From Mucilaginibacter sp. 14171R-50 (GTDB lineage Bacteria; Bacteroidota; Bacteroidia; Sphingobacteriales; Sphingobacteriaceae), in assembly GCF_010093045.1 (NCBI RefSeq), contig NZ_CP048115.1:3534001-3598000 (forward strand): a stretch of 64,000 nucleotides of DNA, read 5' to 3'. Below are positions 7,930-16,775 of this stretch, in pieces; positions within the stretch are counted from its first letter, which is position 1; each line of letters opens with the position of its first letter. The position numbers were made by a program, and so were the translations under genes. The notes below the pieces were generated by a model, which was not told the origin of the DNA, made no database searches, and was given only the letters and a program-made list of their open reading frames with translations.

Positions 7930-9513
7930 TTATTGCTGCGCTTTATATTGAACCTGTTGACCGCTTACCCTGGCGTGCAGCGCAGCTACCGTACTGCGTG
8001 CCGATTCAAACGCACCGGCCATCCAGGCGTTCAAATAAGTGAGATGCTCGCCGGCAAAATATACCTGCTTATCGGGCTTTAACAATGCAGGGTATTGATT
8101 TTTGCGCGTATCGGTGTTATAAACCGCCCATCCGCCAAGGCTGTATTTTGTTTTATGCCAGCTTACCGAGAACGAGCTTTCAAACTCCTTATCGTATTGC
8201 GGATGTATCAGCCTGCCTTTCTCCAGTGCGAATTTTTCACGCTCCGCATAATTTAATGCGCCTATTTTCTGTGCTTTGTCATTAAAATTATAGTATCCTA
8301 TCAATATGCCCTTTTTGCCCAGGTAATCGTATGATGGATAAAATATCTGTGTAAGATCGTTATTGGTATGGGTAATTCCGCCATAGAGGTGCTCATCCTC
8401 TTCCCAAAAACGGCGTTTAAACTGCAGGCCAATTTTACCTGTTGGGATGTAGCCAATGTAATCTATCGCCCTGCTTACGTCGCCCGAAAAGTTGTGGTTA
8501 ACGTTGCTTAAAATCGGCAGCGGCAGGGTACAAATGCACAAATCGCCTGTTAATTCCTGCTTACCGGCGGCACCGGTGTATAAAATTTTAACACCCTCCG
8601 GCAGGTTTATAATATCCGTAACCTCGGCGCCGGTTTTTAAGGAGGGCGCCACGCGCTTTTCCAGCGCAGATGCTATCTTATCCATTCCGCCAACAGCCTG
8701 AAACATGGTCATCTGCAACTCGTAGGTGTATTCGGCAACGTTGTAAAAATCCGGGTCCATCAGTCCGGAGTGTATCAGGTCGGCCAGTTTATAAGGGTCG
8801 GCAATTTTGCCTGGTTTATCTGCGGCGCCGTACATTTCTGCATAGCCCCGCCTTGCTGATGCTTTATATAGCTTGTCTATATCCAACCCCCCTTCGGCCT
8901 TTAAATATTCAATAACTTTTTCGGCATCTTCTTTCGTTAAGGCGCTATCCAGGCCGCCGTGGTCAATGCTTTTGGCCAGCATTTCGCTCATATAGCCGCG
9001 TATATCGTTGTGCACCTCGCGTACCTTTATCTTTTTGTTTGATAACGGGCCTGTTCCCTCGGCAAAGTAATAAGCGCCTTCGTTTACATTATTGTATACC
9101 TGTATGGGTACGCCCAGCTCTTTGCAGTAGTGCAGGGTAAGCTCGTGGTTATGTGGTATGCGCGATGGCCCGGCATTAAAGTACTGGCCTTCATCAAACC
9201 GGGCGGTAACAGTTGGTTTATCAACTTCGGCATGGGCGCTGCCGTTACGTACGCTCCAGCAGCGGCCGCCGGTCCTGTGCCTCGCTTCAAGGATGGTGCA
9301 CCTATAACCCAATTTATTCAGCTCGTAAGCACATGTCATACCAGCCAGGCCGGCGCCTAATATTATAATGTGTTTGCCGTTGCCGTTTCCGTGTAAGTTA
9401 AATGCGTGCGCGGGAGCGGCCCGTAATAAGCCTAAAGCCATCATGGCAGGGTAGGTGCCGCCCGCTAGCATGGCGCCCTTGCCTAAAAAATCGCGTCGGC
9501 TAATTGTTTTCAA
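7930..9513 (-). CDS. Tat-exported flavin monoamine oxidase family protein
   Basis: 527 residues. Starts with TTG at 9513: an in-frame stop lies 4 codons upstream, and the next Met would remove the twin-arginine motif SRRDFLGKG. After the signal comes the FAD-binding dinucleotide fold IIILGAGLAGMTCAYELNKLG with EARHRTGGRCW, and the C-terminal FAD motif YFAGEHLTYLNAWMAGAFES. Members oxidise amines or L-amino acids to imines, giving aldehyde or keto acid, ammonia and peroxide. It is the first gene of an operon with the exported aminotransferase and Hint protein. The substrate cannot be told from the sequence. Confidence 0.87.
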   Translation of the reverse strand: MKTISRRDFLGKGAMLAGGTYPAMMALGLLRAAPAHAFNLHGNGNGKHIIILGAGLAGMTCAYELNKLGYRCTILEARHRTGGRCWSVRNGSAHAEVDKPTVTARFDEGQYFNAGPSRIPHNHELTLHYCKELGVPIQVYNNVNEGAYYFAEGTGPLSNKKIKVREVHNDIRGYMSEMLAKSIDHGGLDSALTKEDAEKVIEYLKAEGGLDIDKLYKASARRGYAEMYGAADKPGKIADPYKLADLIHSGLMDPDFYNVAEYTYELQMTMFQAVGGMDKIASALEKRVAPSLKTGAEVTDIINLPEGVKILYTGAAGKQELTGDLCICTLPLPILSNVNHNFSGDVSRAIDYIGYIPTGKIGLQFKRRFWEEDEHLYGGITHTNNDLTQIFYPSYDYLGKKGILIGYYNFNDKAQKIGALNYAEREKFALEKGRLIHPQYDKEFESSFSVSWHKTKYSLGGWAVYNTDTRKNQYPALLKPDKQVYFAGEHLTYLNAWMAGAFESARSTVAALHARVSGQQVQYKAQQ

Positions 9514-9727
9514 AAGGAGTGGTTATAAAAATCTTTATTTGATAAAGATAATTTAATATCTGTTTTTATAAAAGAAGCGGCCGGATATTTTAAATATGAC
9601 GATATCCCTTTATCATCAATAAATAACGGGCTTATATAGTGTGCCGGTTTTTAGCAATCTGCCGGGTTTTTATTTGCCGCGCGGTAACAATTGCGGTAAC
9701 GCCGAGTCTGTAATATAAACCCGTATA

Positions 9728-11023
9728 ATGAAATTTTACAGTGCTTTTGCCGGTATGCTGCTCGCTTTCACAGCGGCTGCGGCCCAGGGCGATTTTAAAA
9801 CATTTGCCGACGGCTTTGTCAGCGGTTATAACGCCCTGCAAATACCGCAGCTTGAATTAAGTTATGTAGGGCAGTTGAAGCAGATCCCCTCGCTTACTGC
9901 TGAGAAAAAGCAGCTCGGGTTTTTCAGCGGGGTAAGACAAGGCCTTAAAAAATTTGACCCGCAAAAACTAACCGCCGCCCAAAAGCTGGATTACCGGTTG
10001 ATAAAATACGAAACCGACCTGAACCTTACACGCGTTAACCTGGAGTTGGGGTATATACACGCGCGCCCCGCTATAGTAGCGACCACGGGTATCTATAACA
10101 TCCCTAACGGAAAGGAATGGTACAAATACCTTATTAAAAGATGGGTAAACGACGATATAACCCCTGAATACGTTTATAAATACGGACTCGCTGAGGTTGA
10201 ACGACAAAACCGGCAGATAGATGCCATCCGCCGCGAAACGGGACTGGACGAGGCCGCGTTTTACAAGCACCTTAACGATACATCCTTTTATGTTACCGGC
10301 AGGGCGAAAATTCAGGATGTGTTTGAACGGGTTAGGGCAATGGTAACAAAAAACCTGCCCAGGCTTTTCAATAATACCGGTATACCGCAAGTTGATATTA
10401 AGGCCGGAGATAGTAAAGCACTGGCACAAACGCCCGGTTACTATGATAATAATGTTTTTTACTATAACGCGTTAAATAATCATATAAACAAACGGCAGAT
10501 AGACTGGCTTTTTCTGCACGAGGCGGTGCCGGGCCATCATTACCAATCGTGTGTTTTGGCGCAGGCAAAGGTATCTGCTGTGCAAAACTTATTTTATTAT
10601 ATGGGCTTTGCCGAGGGATGGGGCGCCTATGCCGAAGAATACGGTGCCGAGCTTGGCCTTTACCAGACACCCTACGACAGGCTTGGCAAGTTGGAGTGGG
10701 GGATAGTACGATCTATTAGGTTGCCGCTTGACGTAGGTATTAATTATTACGGCTGGACTGATGAACAAGCGCTAAGCTTCTGGAAAAAATACATTAAGGG
10801 GCAGGACGATATTGCCCTGCGCGAGATACAGCGCGTGCGACGATGGCCTGCACAGGTAATAACTTACAAACACGGCGCAGCCAAATTAATGGAGTGGAAA
10901 ACCGAGTTAATGAAGGAGCAAGGTGCCCGGTTTGATATCAGGGATTTTCATGACCGGGTGCTGTCGCACGGGTCGTTGCCATTTTTTATGATCAGGGAAA
11001 ATGTGTTTGCCGAAGCGAAATAA
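9728..11023 (+). CDS. DUF885 family protein, putative secreted metallopeptidase
   Basis: 431 residues with a short signal peptide ending near AAAAAQ. The DUF885 hallmark LHEAVPGHHYQ (about residues 262-272; HExxxGH-type zinc site) and the following MGFAEGWGAYAEEYGAELG are present. Family members are usually 550-600 residues; this one has a shorter N-terminal half but no sign of a frameshift. Presumably exported and acting on peptides. Transcribed divergently from the amine oxidase operon across a 214-base gap in which I see no confident promoter. Confidence 0.8.
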   Translation: MKFYSAFAGMLLAFTAAAAQGDFKTFADGFVSGYNALQIPQLELSYVGQLKQIPSLTAEKKQLGFFSGVRQGLKKFDPQKLTAAQKLDYRLIKYETDLNLTRVNLELGYIHARPAIVATTGIYNIPNGKEWYKYLIKRWVNDDITPEYVYKYGLAEVERQNRQIDAIRRETGLDEAAFYKHLNDTSFYVTGRAKIQDVFERVRAMVTKNLPRLFNNTGIPQVDIKAGDSKALAQTPGYYDNNVFYYNALNNHINKRQIDWLFLHEAVPGHHYQSCVLAQAKVSAVQNLFYYMGFAEGWGAYAEEYGAELGLYQTPYDRLGKLEWGIVRSIRLPLDVGINYYGWTDEQALSFWKKYIKGQDDIALREIQRVRRWPAQVITYKHGAAKLMEWKTELMKEQGARFDIRDFHDRVLSHGSLPFFMIRENVFAEAK

Positions 11024-11046
11024 GCCAGGAAATTTTCAAAAATGAT

Positions 11047-11054
11047 TAGCTTTG
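11047..11054 (+). promoter_or_regulatory. -7 box upstream of the MazG-like gene
   Basis: TAGCTTTG is a full match to TAnnTTTG, 33 bases before the ATG at 11088. The -33 region is not clear. Confidence 0.45.
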
Positions 11055-11087
11055 GGCGTATCATTATCACTTATTACCTATAATACT

Positions 11088-11555
11088 ATGCAGGAAGCAT
11101 CTCCACTTAACCAGGTTGCCGAATTTCATAAAACGTTTAAACACCCCGTTTTGGATACCCCCACTATACCCTCGCCTGCACGCTGCGACCTGCGGGTTGC
11201 TCTATTGGCCGAAGAGGTGAAAGAACTTCAGGAGGCTATTGCCGATAATAACCTGGTTGAAATTGCCGACGCCCTTTGCGATATACAATACGTACTGGCC
11301 GGCGCTATCCTTGAATTTGGCCTGGGCGATAAGTTTAAAGCCTTGTTTGACGAGGTGCACCGCTCTAACATGAGCAAAGCCTGCAACAGCATACAAGAGG
11401 CTAATGAAACCATAGCGCATTACCTGCAAAAAGACGGCAGCGAAGCGCATTACAAAGAGGAAGAATCAAAGTTCCTGGTTTTTCGTACGGCAGATAACAA
11501 AACGTTAAAATCTATCAATTACTCGCCGGCAGACCTTAAGGGGTTGTTACTGTAA
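11088..11555 (+). CDS. MazG-like nucleoside triphosphate pyrophosphohydrolase family protein
   Basis: 155 residues, all-alpha NTP-PPase fold. LAEEVKELQEAI followed by EIADALCDIQYVLAGAILEFG gives the E-x-x-E ... E-x-x-D metal-binding pattern of this superfamily. Likely hydrolyses an (d)NTP-like or PRPP-linked nucleotide to the monophosphate and pyrophosphate in the cytosol. The ATG at 11088 is preferred over the TTG 36 bases earlier because that one falls inside the probable -7 box. The next gene begins 8 bases after its stop. Confidence 0.8.
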   Translation: MQEASPLNQVAEFHKTFKHPVLDTPTIPSPARCDLRVALLAEEVKELQEAIADNNLVEIADALCDIQYVLAGAILEFGLGDKFKALFDEVHRSNMSKACNSIQEANETIAHYLQKDGSEAHYKEEESKFLVFRTADNKTLKSINYSPADLKGLLL

Positions 11556-11563
11556 GCATAGTT

Positions 11564-11824
11564 ATGTCAACTTCAGCAAACCTTTACCGTGCTCTATATG
11601 TGGCGGCATTAGCTATGGCTATTGTTACGGGCGTGATATTTGGATTTAAGGGTAATTCTCACACACCACCCATGCCATTTGGTGTAGAATTAATTGCATT
11701 GGCCATTGGCCTTGTAGGTTTTTTGTATGATATTATAAGACATAAATCGCTTAAGGTTCATTACTGGGGACTGGGGGTAAATGGAGCTGTGATGATATTG
11801 ATAATGATTCCGGCCCTCGTTTAA
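11564..11824 (+). CDS. Small integral membrane protein of unknown function
   Basis: 86 residues with three predicted membrane spans (about residues 8-27, 39-57 and 66-85) and a short charged loop RHKSLKVHYW before the third. No family recognised. Only 8 bases separate it from the MazG-like gene, so the two are probably co-transcribed. Confidence 0.7.
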   Translation: MSTSANLYRALYVAALAMAIVTGVIFGFKGNSHTPPMPFGVELIALAIGLVGFLYDIIRHKSLKVHYWGLGVNGAVMILIMIPALV

Positions 11825-11866
11825 CACCCTTTAATGATGGCTAAAAAGGGTCGCTTATCATAAAAT

Positions 11867-12745
11867 ATGTTAGCTGCGGATATCGCTGTAGAAGATCGTA
11901 AAGGCAACGTGCACCAGATTAGCGAAATAAAGGTATCGGTTATAATAAATACTTATAACAGGTATAAATCGCTGCTACGATCTATCGAAAGTGTAGTGGG
12001 CCAAACCCATAAAAATATCGAAATAATAGTAGTAGACGACGGATCGACCGACAGAAAGTACCTCAAACACAAGCATACTGCCAATATAAAGTGGATAGTT
12101 TTAGACAGAAGCAGCAGGGAAGTTTGCGGTTTCCCGTGCCTGGGTTATACGCGTAATGCAGGAATATCGCATGCCACCGGCGATTACATAGCCTTTTTGG
12201 ATGACGACGATATTTGGATGCCCCAAAAAATATCGGTTCAGCTAAATGAAATGATGAAGCATGGGGTCCAAATGTCATGCACTGAAGGTTTTATGGGCGA
12301 TTCGTACTTTAAGCCTCAAAGGGCGTACCCCTTATATCATAAAACCTATTACGAAAAATTTTGCCGCGACTTTTTTTTGAAAAACTATGGCAGCTGGTCG
12401 GGTAGTTTGCCGCGGATATTTACGTCCGCTCTTATCAGTAAACATAATTTTATCATACATTCTTCGGTGATGATAGAACGAGCGGTGTTAAGCCGGTCGG
12501 GGTATTATAACCAGTTGCCGTTGGGCGCGGAAGATGCCGATATGTGGCTCAGGATATTAAAATATACCAATTGTATCTATATTGATGAGCCCCTGATATA
12601 CTATGACGGGCGGTTAAGCCAGCATACTTTTACCAACAGGTTGAAAAGAAAGATCAGGAAAATATTAAATGGCAGGGGATTGTTAAATAAACTTGATAAC
12701 CCCGGAAACCCTCCAAGTAAAAAAGCCTCAGGACTTTCGGCCTGA
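11867..12745 (+). CDS. Glycosyltransferase family 2
   Basis: 292 residues. GT-A fold: VSVIINTYNRYKSLLRSIESV at residues about 23-43, VVDDGSTD (nucleotide binding) and AFLDDDDIWMP (DxD metal site), then GAEDADMWLRI, typical of the acceptor side. No C-terminal membrane span, so a soluble or peripheral transferase for a surface polysaccharide or glycoprotein. Its last codons and stop are inside the stem of the downstream terminator. Confidence 0.88.
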   Translation: MLAADIAVEDRKGNVHQISEIKVSVIINTYNRYKSLLRSIESVVGQTHKNIEIIVVDDGSTDRKYLKHKHTANIKWIVLDRSSREVCGFPCLGYTRNAGISHATGDYIAFLDDDDIWMPQKISVQLNEMMKHGVQMSCTEGFMGDSYFKPQRAYPLYHKTYYEKFCRDFFLKNYGSWSGSLPRIFTSALISKHNFIIHSSVMIERAVLSRSGYYNQLPLGAEDADMWLRILKYTNCIYIDEPLIYYDGRLSQHTFTNRLKRKIRKILNGRGLLNKLDNPGNPPSKKASGLSA

Positions 12746-12753
12746 GGCTTTTT
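12721..12753. terminator. Bidirectional terminator overlapping the glycosyltransferase stop
   Basis: Stem 12721-12732 with 12741-12752 (AAAAGCCTCAGG / CCTGAGGCTTTT), 8-base loop, followed by T-rich sequence. The TGA stop at 12743-12745 is within the right arm. Because both sides are A/T-rich it can also end the tRNA transcript on the minus strand. Confidence 0.85.
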
Positions 12754-12762
12754 GCTTTTTTG

Positions 12763-12835
12763 TGACCCCGCTGAGGCTCGAACTCAGGACCCACAGATTA
12801 AGAGTCTGTTGCTCTACCAACTGAGCTACGGAGTC
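12763..12835 (-). tRNA. tRNA-Lys (anticodon CTT)
   Basis: Read on the minus strand the 73-base gene folds as a standard cloverleaf: 7-bp acceptor GACTCCG/CGGGGTC with one G-U pair, D stem GCTC/GAGC, anticodon stem ACAGA/TCTGT with loop CTCTTAA (anticodon CTT, reads AAG), T stem CTGAG/CTCAG with loop TTCGAGC, discriminator A. CCA is not encoded. Confidence 0.97.
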
Positions 12836-12860
12836 AGGGTGTTTGTATGCTGTTGGGCTG

Positions 12861-12868
12861 CAAATATA
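12861..12868 (-). promoter_or_regulatory. -7 box of the tRNA-Lys promoter
   Basis: On the minus strand TATATTTG, a full match to TAnnTTTG, lies 25 bases before the first tRNA base. The -33 box is not obvious. Confidence 0.5.
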
Positions 12869-12900
12869 CAATCTATTGGCAATTGCAGGTAATCTATCTT

Positions 12901-13719
12901 TTAATATTCTGCCAGTATATTAAACGCCACACCCGCAATGCCTTCTTTTTCCCAATCAGCCTGGCTGGTTTCGCGCGAGATGATGGCACCGCTGCCAAAC
13001 AGGCTCAGGTAAGCCGAGAACATCAGCCCATGGCCTTTGCTGTTTTCGATCCATTCAAGGCTTACAAAAAAGTTGTTTTCGGCAAAAATATTATAAGGCT
13101 CCAGGTTAACATGTATATCTTTTTGCCCTGCAGGCACATCTACAAAGATATTCTGGTTTTGCATTAGCTGGTCGGGCATACCTTTTTTCAGCGTATAAAA
13201 ATTTAGGCGAAGCTTCACCGGATATAGCGGCGCGTCAGTGATATGCGCATTAAACCTTTTAAGATAGGTGGGCGATTTTTTTATTTTGATGATGGTGCCT
13301 ATTTCGTGCCCAAGCCTGTTTGCATCAAAGCCGGCGTTGGTATTCTCTGATTGTGAGGTGTTGCCCAAAACCACCTCCTTCCACTTTTTATTGGATACTT
13401 TAACTTCTTTAAGCTCGGTAACAGAAGGTTGCAGCGCAATGATTTGTTTGTTACCGTTTATAAATCCCGCAACTTTATAGGTTTGTGCAATATAACCTAT
13501 CATGGATAGCTTTAACGTGTCAGCATCGTGGCCCGCCAGGTTTATTTTATAACGGCCGAGGCTATCGGTAACGGTACCTACCGCTTTGCCAATTATACCC
13601 ACGTTGACATAGGGCAGGGGCAAATTGGTTTTGGCATCTTTAACCACACCATCAAACACCTGGGCGTTTGCAAACAACCCGGAAAAAATCAGAAAAGCGA
13701 CAAGTAATAAACGTTTCAT
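12901..13719 (-). CDS. Exported CarboxypepD_reg-like domain protein
   Basis: 272 residues with a signal peptide ending at ANAQ. Residues about 21-100 are a carboxypeptidase-regulatory-like beta-sandwich (VFDGVVKDAKTNLPLPYVNVGI, then VGTVTDSLGRYKINL and a late MIGY), the same domain that precedes TonB-dependent receptors in Bacteroidota. Residues 100-272 are a beta-rich domain I do not recognise. There is no barrel, so it is a stand-alone periplasmic or surface protein. It lies 30 bases downstream of the ABC-F gene on the same strand. Confidence 0.78.
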   Translation of the reverse strand: MKRLLLVAFLIFSGLFANAQVFDGVVKDAKTNLPLPYVNVGIIGKAVGTVTDSLGRYKINLAGHDADTLKLSMIGYIAQTYKVAGFINGNKQIIALQPSVTELKEVKVSNKKWKEVVLGNTSQSENTNAGFDANRLGHEIGTIIKIKKSPTYLKRFNAHITDAPLYPVKLRLNFYTLKKGMPDQLMQNQNIFVDVPAGQKDIHVNLEPYNIFAENNFFVSLEWIENSKGHGLMFSAYLSLFGSGAIISRETSQADWEKEGIAGVAFNILAEY

Positions 13720-13749
13720 AACGGCAAGACGATAAAGAGAAGCGAATGG

Positions 13750-15378
13750 TTACGCCATCGCATACATTTCTTCGCGTTGTTTTTGCACCACGTCGCTATT
13801 GATATATTCATCGTAGGTCATCAGCTTATCAATAACACCGCCCGGGGTTAATTCGATGATACGGTTGGCAACGGTTTGTACCAGCTCATGATCTCGTGAG
13901 GTGAAGATGATATTGCCCCTAAAGTCTTTCATACCGTTGTTTAACGCGGTTATCGACTCAAGGTCGAGGTGGTTGGTTGGCTCGTCAAGCAGCAGCATAT
14001 TGGCCGATTGCAGCATCATGCGGCTGAACATACAACGCATTTTTTCGCCACCCGAGAGTACGCTGCTCTTTTTTAGCACTTCCTCACCGCTAAACAGCAT
14101 ACGGCCTAAAAAACCACGGATAAACTGGTCGTCCTTTTCGCCGGTCGAGTACTCGCGCAACCAGTCGATCAGGTTTTCGTCTTTGCCTTTAAAATATTCG
14201 GCGTTATCAATAGGGATATCCGCCAGGTTAACTGTAACACCCCACTTAAAACTGCCTGTATAATCTTTATCCCTGCCCGTTAAAATATCGTAAAAGGCGG
14301 ATGTAGCCAAGCTGTTTTGAGATAGTACCGCAATTTTATCGCCTTTATTGGCCATAAAATCAATGTTGGCAAACAGCACTTCGCCTCCAAGCGTTTTGCC
14401 AAGTTTTTCGGTTTGCAATACCTGGTCGCCAATTTCGCGGCCCTGGTTATTGAATATAATGCCCGGGTATTTACGGTTTGATGGCTGTATCTCGTCAAGG
14501 TTGATCTTATCCAGGGCTTTCTTACGGCTGGTGGCCTGCTTTGATTTAGAGGCATTGGCGCTAAACCTGCGGATAAACTCCTGCAGTTCCTTCACGCGGT
14601 CTTCCATTTTCTTGTTCTGATCGCTGCGTTGTTTAAGGGCCAACTGGCTCGATTCGTACCAGAAGGTGTAGTTACCTGTGTAAATGGTCATCTTGGCAAA
14701 ATCAATGTCCACCACGTGCGTACACACGGTATCCAAGAAGTGCCTGTCGTGCGATACTACCAGCACAATAGCCTCGTACGATGCCAGGAAATCTTCCAGC
14801 CAGCTAATGGTGTGTATGTCAAGGTCGTTGGTTGGCTCATCCAGCAATAGAATATCCGGCTTGCCAAAAAGCGCCTGGGCTAACAACACCCGTACCTTTT
14901 GGGTATTATCAAGGTCTTTAACCAGCTTATAATGAAATTCTTCTTTAATGCCCAAATTGCTTAGCAGGGTAGCGGCGTTGCTTTCGGCATTCCACCCATC
15001 CATTTCGGCAAAAAGGTTTTCCAATTCGCCGGCACGTTCGCCATCGGCATCGGTAAAATCTTCTTTAAGGTAAATGGCATCCTTTTCCTTCATCACGGCA
15101 TACATTTCCTTATGGCCCATCATCACCGCTTCCAGAACGGTATATTCGTCAAAAGCGTAATGGTTTTGACTTAATACGGCCATGCGTTCGCCGGGCGTAA
15201 AGCTCACCGAGCCGCTTGTAGGGTCGATCTCGCCTGATAGTATTTTTAAAAAAGTAGATTTACCCGCGCCGTTAGCCCCAATAATGCCATAGCAGTTGCC
15301 CTGGCTGAATTTAAGGTTAACATCTTCAAAGAGGGTGCGTTTTCCGTAACGTAAAGATAAATTAGATACCGTAATCAT
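13750..15378 (-). CDS. ABC-F family ATP-binding cassette protein
   Basis: 542 residues with two ABC ATPase domains and no membrane segments, as in ABC-F translation factors. First domain: GANGAGKSTFLKIL (Walker A, about residues 36-49), LLLDEPTNDLDI (Walker B). Between them a basic, helical linker with KKMEDRVKELQEFIRRFS (P-site tRNA interaction motif). Second domain has SGGEKMRCMFSRMML and LLLDEPTNHLDLES; its Walker A is degenerate (VLSQNSLATSAF), as in a subset of the family close to YbiT. Acts at the ribosome; an antibiotic-resistance role cannot be inferred. Confidence 0.9.
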   Translation of the reverse strand: MITVSNLSLRYGKRTLFEDVNLKFSQGNCYGIIGANGAGKSTFLKILSGEIDPTSGSVSFTPGERMAVLSQNHYAFDEYTVLEAVMMGHKEMYAVMKEKDAIYLKEDFTDADGERAGELENLFAEMDGWNAESNAATLLSNLGIKEEFHYKLVKDLDNTQKVRVLLAQALFGKPDILLLDEPTNDLDIHTISWLEDFLASYEAIVLVVSHDRHFLDTVCTHVVDIDFAKMTIYTGNYTFWYESSQLALKQRSDQNKKMEDRVKELQEFIRRFSANASKSKQATSRKKALDKINLDEIQPSNRKYPGIIFNNQGREIGDQVLQTEKLGKTLGGEVLFANIDFMANKGDKIAVLSQNSLATSAFYDILTGRDKDYTGSFKWGVTVNLADIPIDNAEYFKGKDENLIDWLREYSTGEKDDQFIRGFLGRMLFSGEEVLKKSSVLSGGEKMRCMFSRMMLQSANMLLLDEPTNHLDLESITALNNGMKDFRGNIIFTSRDHELVQTVANRIIELTPGGVIDKLMTYDEYINSDVVQKQREEMYAMA

Positions 15379-15730
15379 GCTGCACTTATATTTGGCGCAA
15401 AAATACGGTAAATAGTTAATTTATTTGAACCCGGGCAGCATTTAGATAGATAAATGCAACCAAGCCGGGCATTTATTCATCTATTCCGGGATGATATCGG
15501 GGTCCCGGTTCCACACCTTTTCCCGCTGTAAACAAATTATTTTAACGCGGATATTGTTTATGCACTAAAGATGCATAACTTACGTTCTGGAATAACTATT
15601 GAATTAAATTAAACCTGATTTATTAAACCCCCTGCTTAATTATGGCTATTGTAGTTACAAGCCTGTTTATTGTGAATGCACTTGTGGTAGTGCAACACAT
15701 TAAAGTAAAAAGGCCTTAAACCCCTTACAA
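15379..15730. other. Intergenic region with a hairpin and a possible 25-codon ORF
   Basis: 352 bases between the ABC-F start and the SRPBCC stop. It holds an interrupted stem at 15446-15457 with 15469-15484 (8 + 4 bp), about 70-105 bases upstream of the ABC-F start, which could be part of a leader. A short ORF lies at 15642-15719. Otherwise AT-rich sequence with nothing recognised. Confidence 0.4.
15642..15719 (+). CDS. Possible 25-residue hydrophobic small protein
   Basis: ATG to TAA, 25 codons, encoding a peptide with one hydrophobic stretch (AIVVTSLFIVNALVVVQ) followed by a basic tail (HIKVKRP). This is the layout of many single-span small membrane proteins. No Shine-Dalgarno sequence, but these are rare in this phylum. 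It ends 11 bases before the SRPBCC stop. Chance occurrence is quite possible. Confidence 0.3.
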   Translation: MAIVVTSLFIVNALVVVQHIKVKRP

Positions 15731-16126
15731 CTAACTTAGCAGCTTTGCTAAGTTAGTTGTTTCTTCATCAGCCAGCTTTTGCAGCGGCCCCGAAGCAAGC
15801 ATTTTCATCATCATATTTAAGCCGGCAGTAATGGTAAAAACAGCTTTGGTTGTATTGTCGGCCTCAGTTAACGCCCATTTCAATTCCATTTCAAACGGGG
15901 GTTTGCCGGTGGGGATTATCCTGATCAGGCTATCGGTTACACGTTCGGCAATGGTTAACGAAAGGCTGGTGATATTGGGTATGGTAAAGCTGGCCTCATC
16001 CGTTGTTGATACCCAATCGGCAATATTATCGGGCATCAGCCGGTGGTGATTGTTCATATCAGCCAAAAAGGCATATACCTGCGCTGCCGGTTTATTTACG
16101 GTAACGGCACTTTCAAAAACGCTCAT
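15731..16126 (-). CDS. SRPBCC (START/Bet v 1-like) family protein
   Basis: 131 residues. N-terminus FESAVTVNKPAAQVYAFLADMNNHHRLMPDN has the usual first strand, helix and 'W/H-x-x-x-x-P' layout of polyketide-cyclase/SRPBCC proteins, ending in a long C-terminal helix. These fold around a hydrophobic ligand; the ligand is unknown. Starts 7 bases after pyrE, so it is probably translated from the pyrE transcript. Confidence 0.75.
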   Translation of the reverse strand: MSVFESAVTVNKPAAQVYAFLADMNNHHRLMPDNIADWVSTTDEASFTIPNITSLSLTIAERVTDSLIRIIPTGKPPFEMELKWALTEADNTTKAVFTITAGLNMMMKMLASGPLQKLADEETTNLAKLLS

Positions 16127-16133
16127 ATTGATG

Positions 16134-16775
16134 TTATTGTCCCCAGGTTGAGGGTTGTGTACGCCATTGTTTCAATACTTCGGTATCTGCCGCCGAAATG
16201 TAGTTGTGCTCTTCGGCATATTTTAGCAAGGCATTGTAGTTAGACAGTGTAATAAACGGGCATTTAGCCTCTTTAAAGTTCTCGGTAGCTACATCAAAAC
16301 CATAGCTGAATATCGCGGCAAGGCCAGCCACATTATAACCCGCATCGCGCAGTGCGTTTACGGCCTGTAAGCTGCTTTTACCGGTAGATATCAGGTCTTC
16401 TATTACCACCACACGCTGGCCCGGAGAGATCTCACCTTCAATTAAACTGCCGGTACCATGCTCTTTTGCTTTAGCACGAACGTATATGAACGGAAGCCCC
16501 ATTTCCTGCGCTACCAATACTCCCTGCGGAATGCCCGCTGTAGCCACCCCTGCGATACAGCCAACCGAGCCAAAAGCTTCCTGTATGGCCGACGTTAGTT
16601 GCTGTCGTATATAAGTACGGATGGTAGGATGTGAAAGCGTGATCCGGTTATCGCAATATATCGGCGACTTCCAGCCTGACGCCCATGTAAAAGGATTATT
16701 AGGTTGTAGTTTTATTGCTTTAATTTGCAGCAGAAATTCCGCTACCTGCTGTTCGGTCTCACTATTGGTAAACAT
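16134..16775 (-). CDS. pyrE: Orotate phosphoribosyltransferase
   Basis: 213 residues. Transfers phosphoribose from PRPP to orotate in pyrimidine synthesis. FTWASGWKSPIYCDNR is the orotate-binding start of the family, and RVVVIEDLISTGKSS is the PRPP-binding motif with the two acidic residues. Length and N-terminus fit Bacteroidota PyrE starting at ATG 16775. That start codon overlaps the start codon of the divergent NUDIX gene in a single CATG. Confidence 0.95.
   Translation of the reverse strand: MFTNSETEQQVAEFLLQIKAIKLQPNNPFTWASGWKSPIYCDNRITLSHPTIRTYIRQQLTSAIQEAFGSVGCIAGVATAGIPQGVLVAQEMGLPFIYVRAKAKEHGTGSLIEGEISPGQRVVVIEDLISTGKSSLQAVNALRDAGYNVAGLAAIFSYGFDVATENFKEAKCPFITLSNYNALLKYAEEHNYISAADTEVLKQWRTQPSTWGQ

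Noticed and set aside
9968..10429. 153-residue frame antisense to the DUF885 gene
   Set aside because: Shadow frame; no conserved motif.
16621..16773. Longer start for the NUDIX gene
   Set aside because: Would be coded antisense inside the conserved pyrE start; ATG 16774 fits the family.
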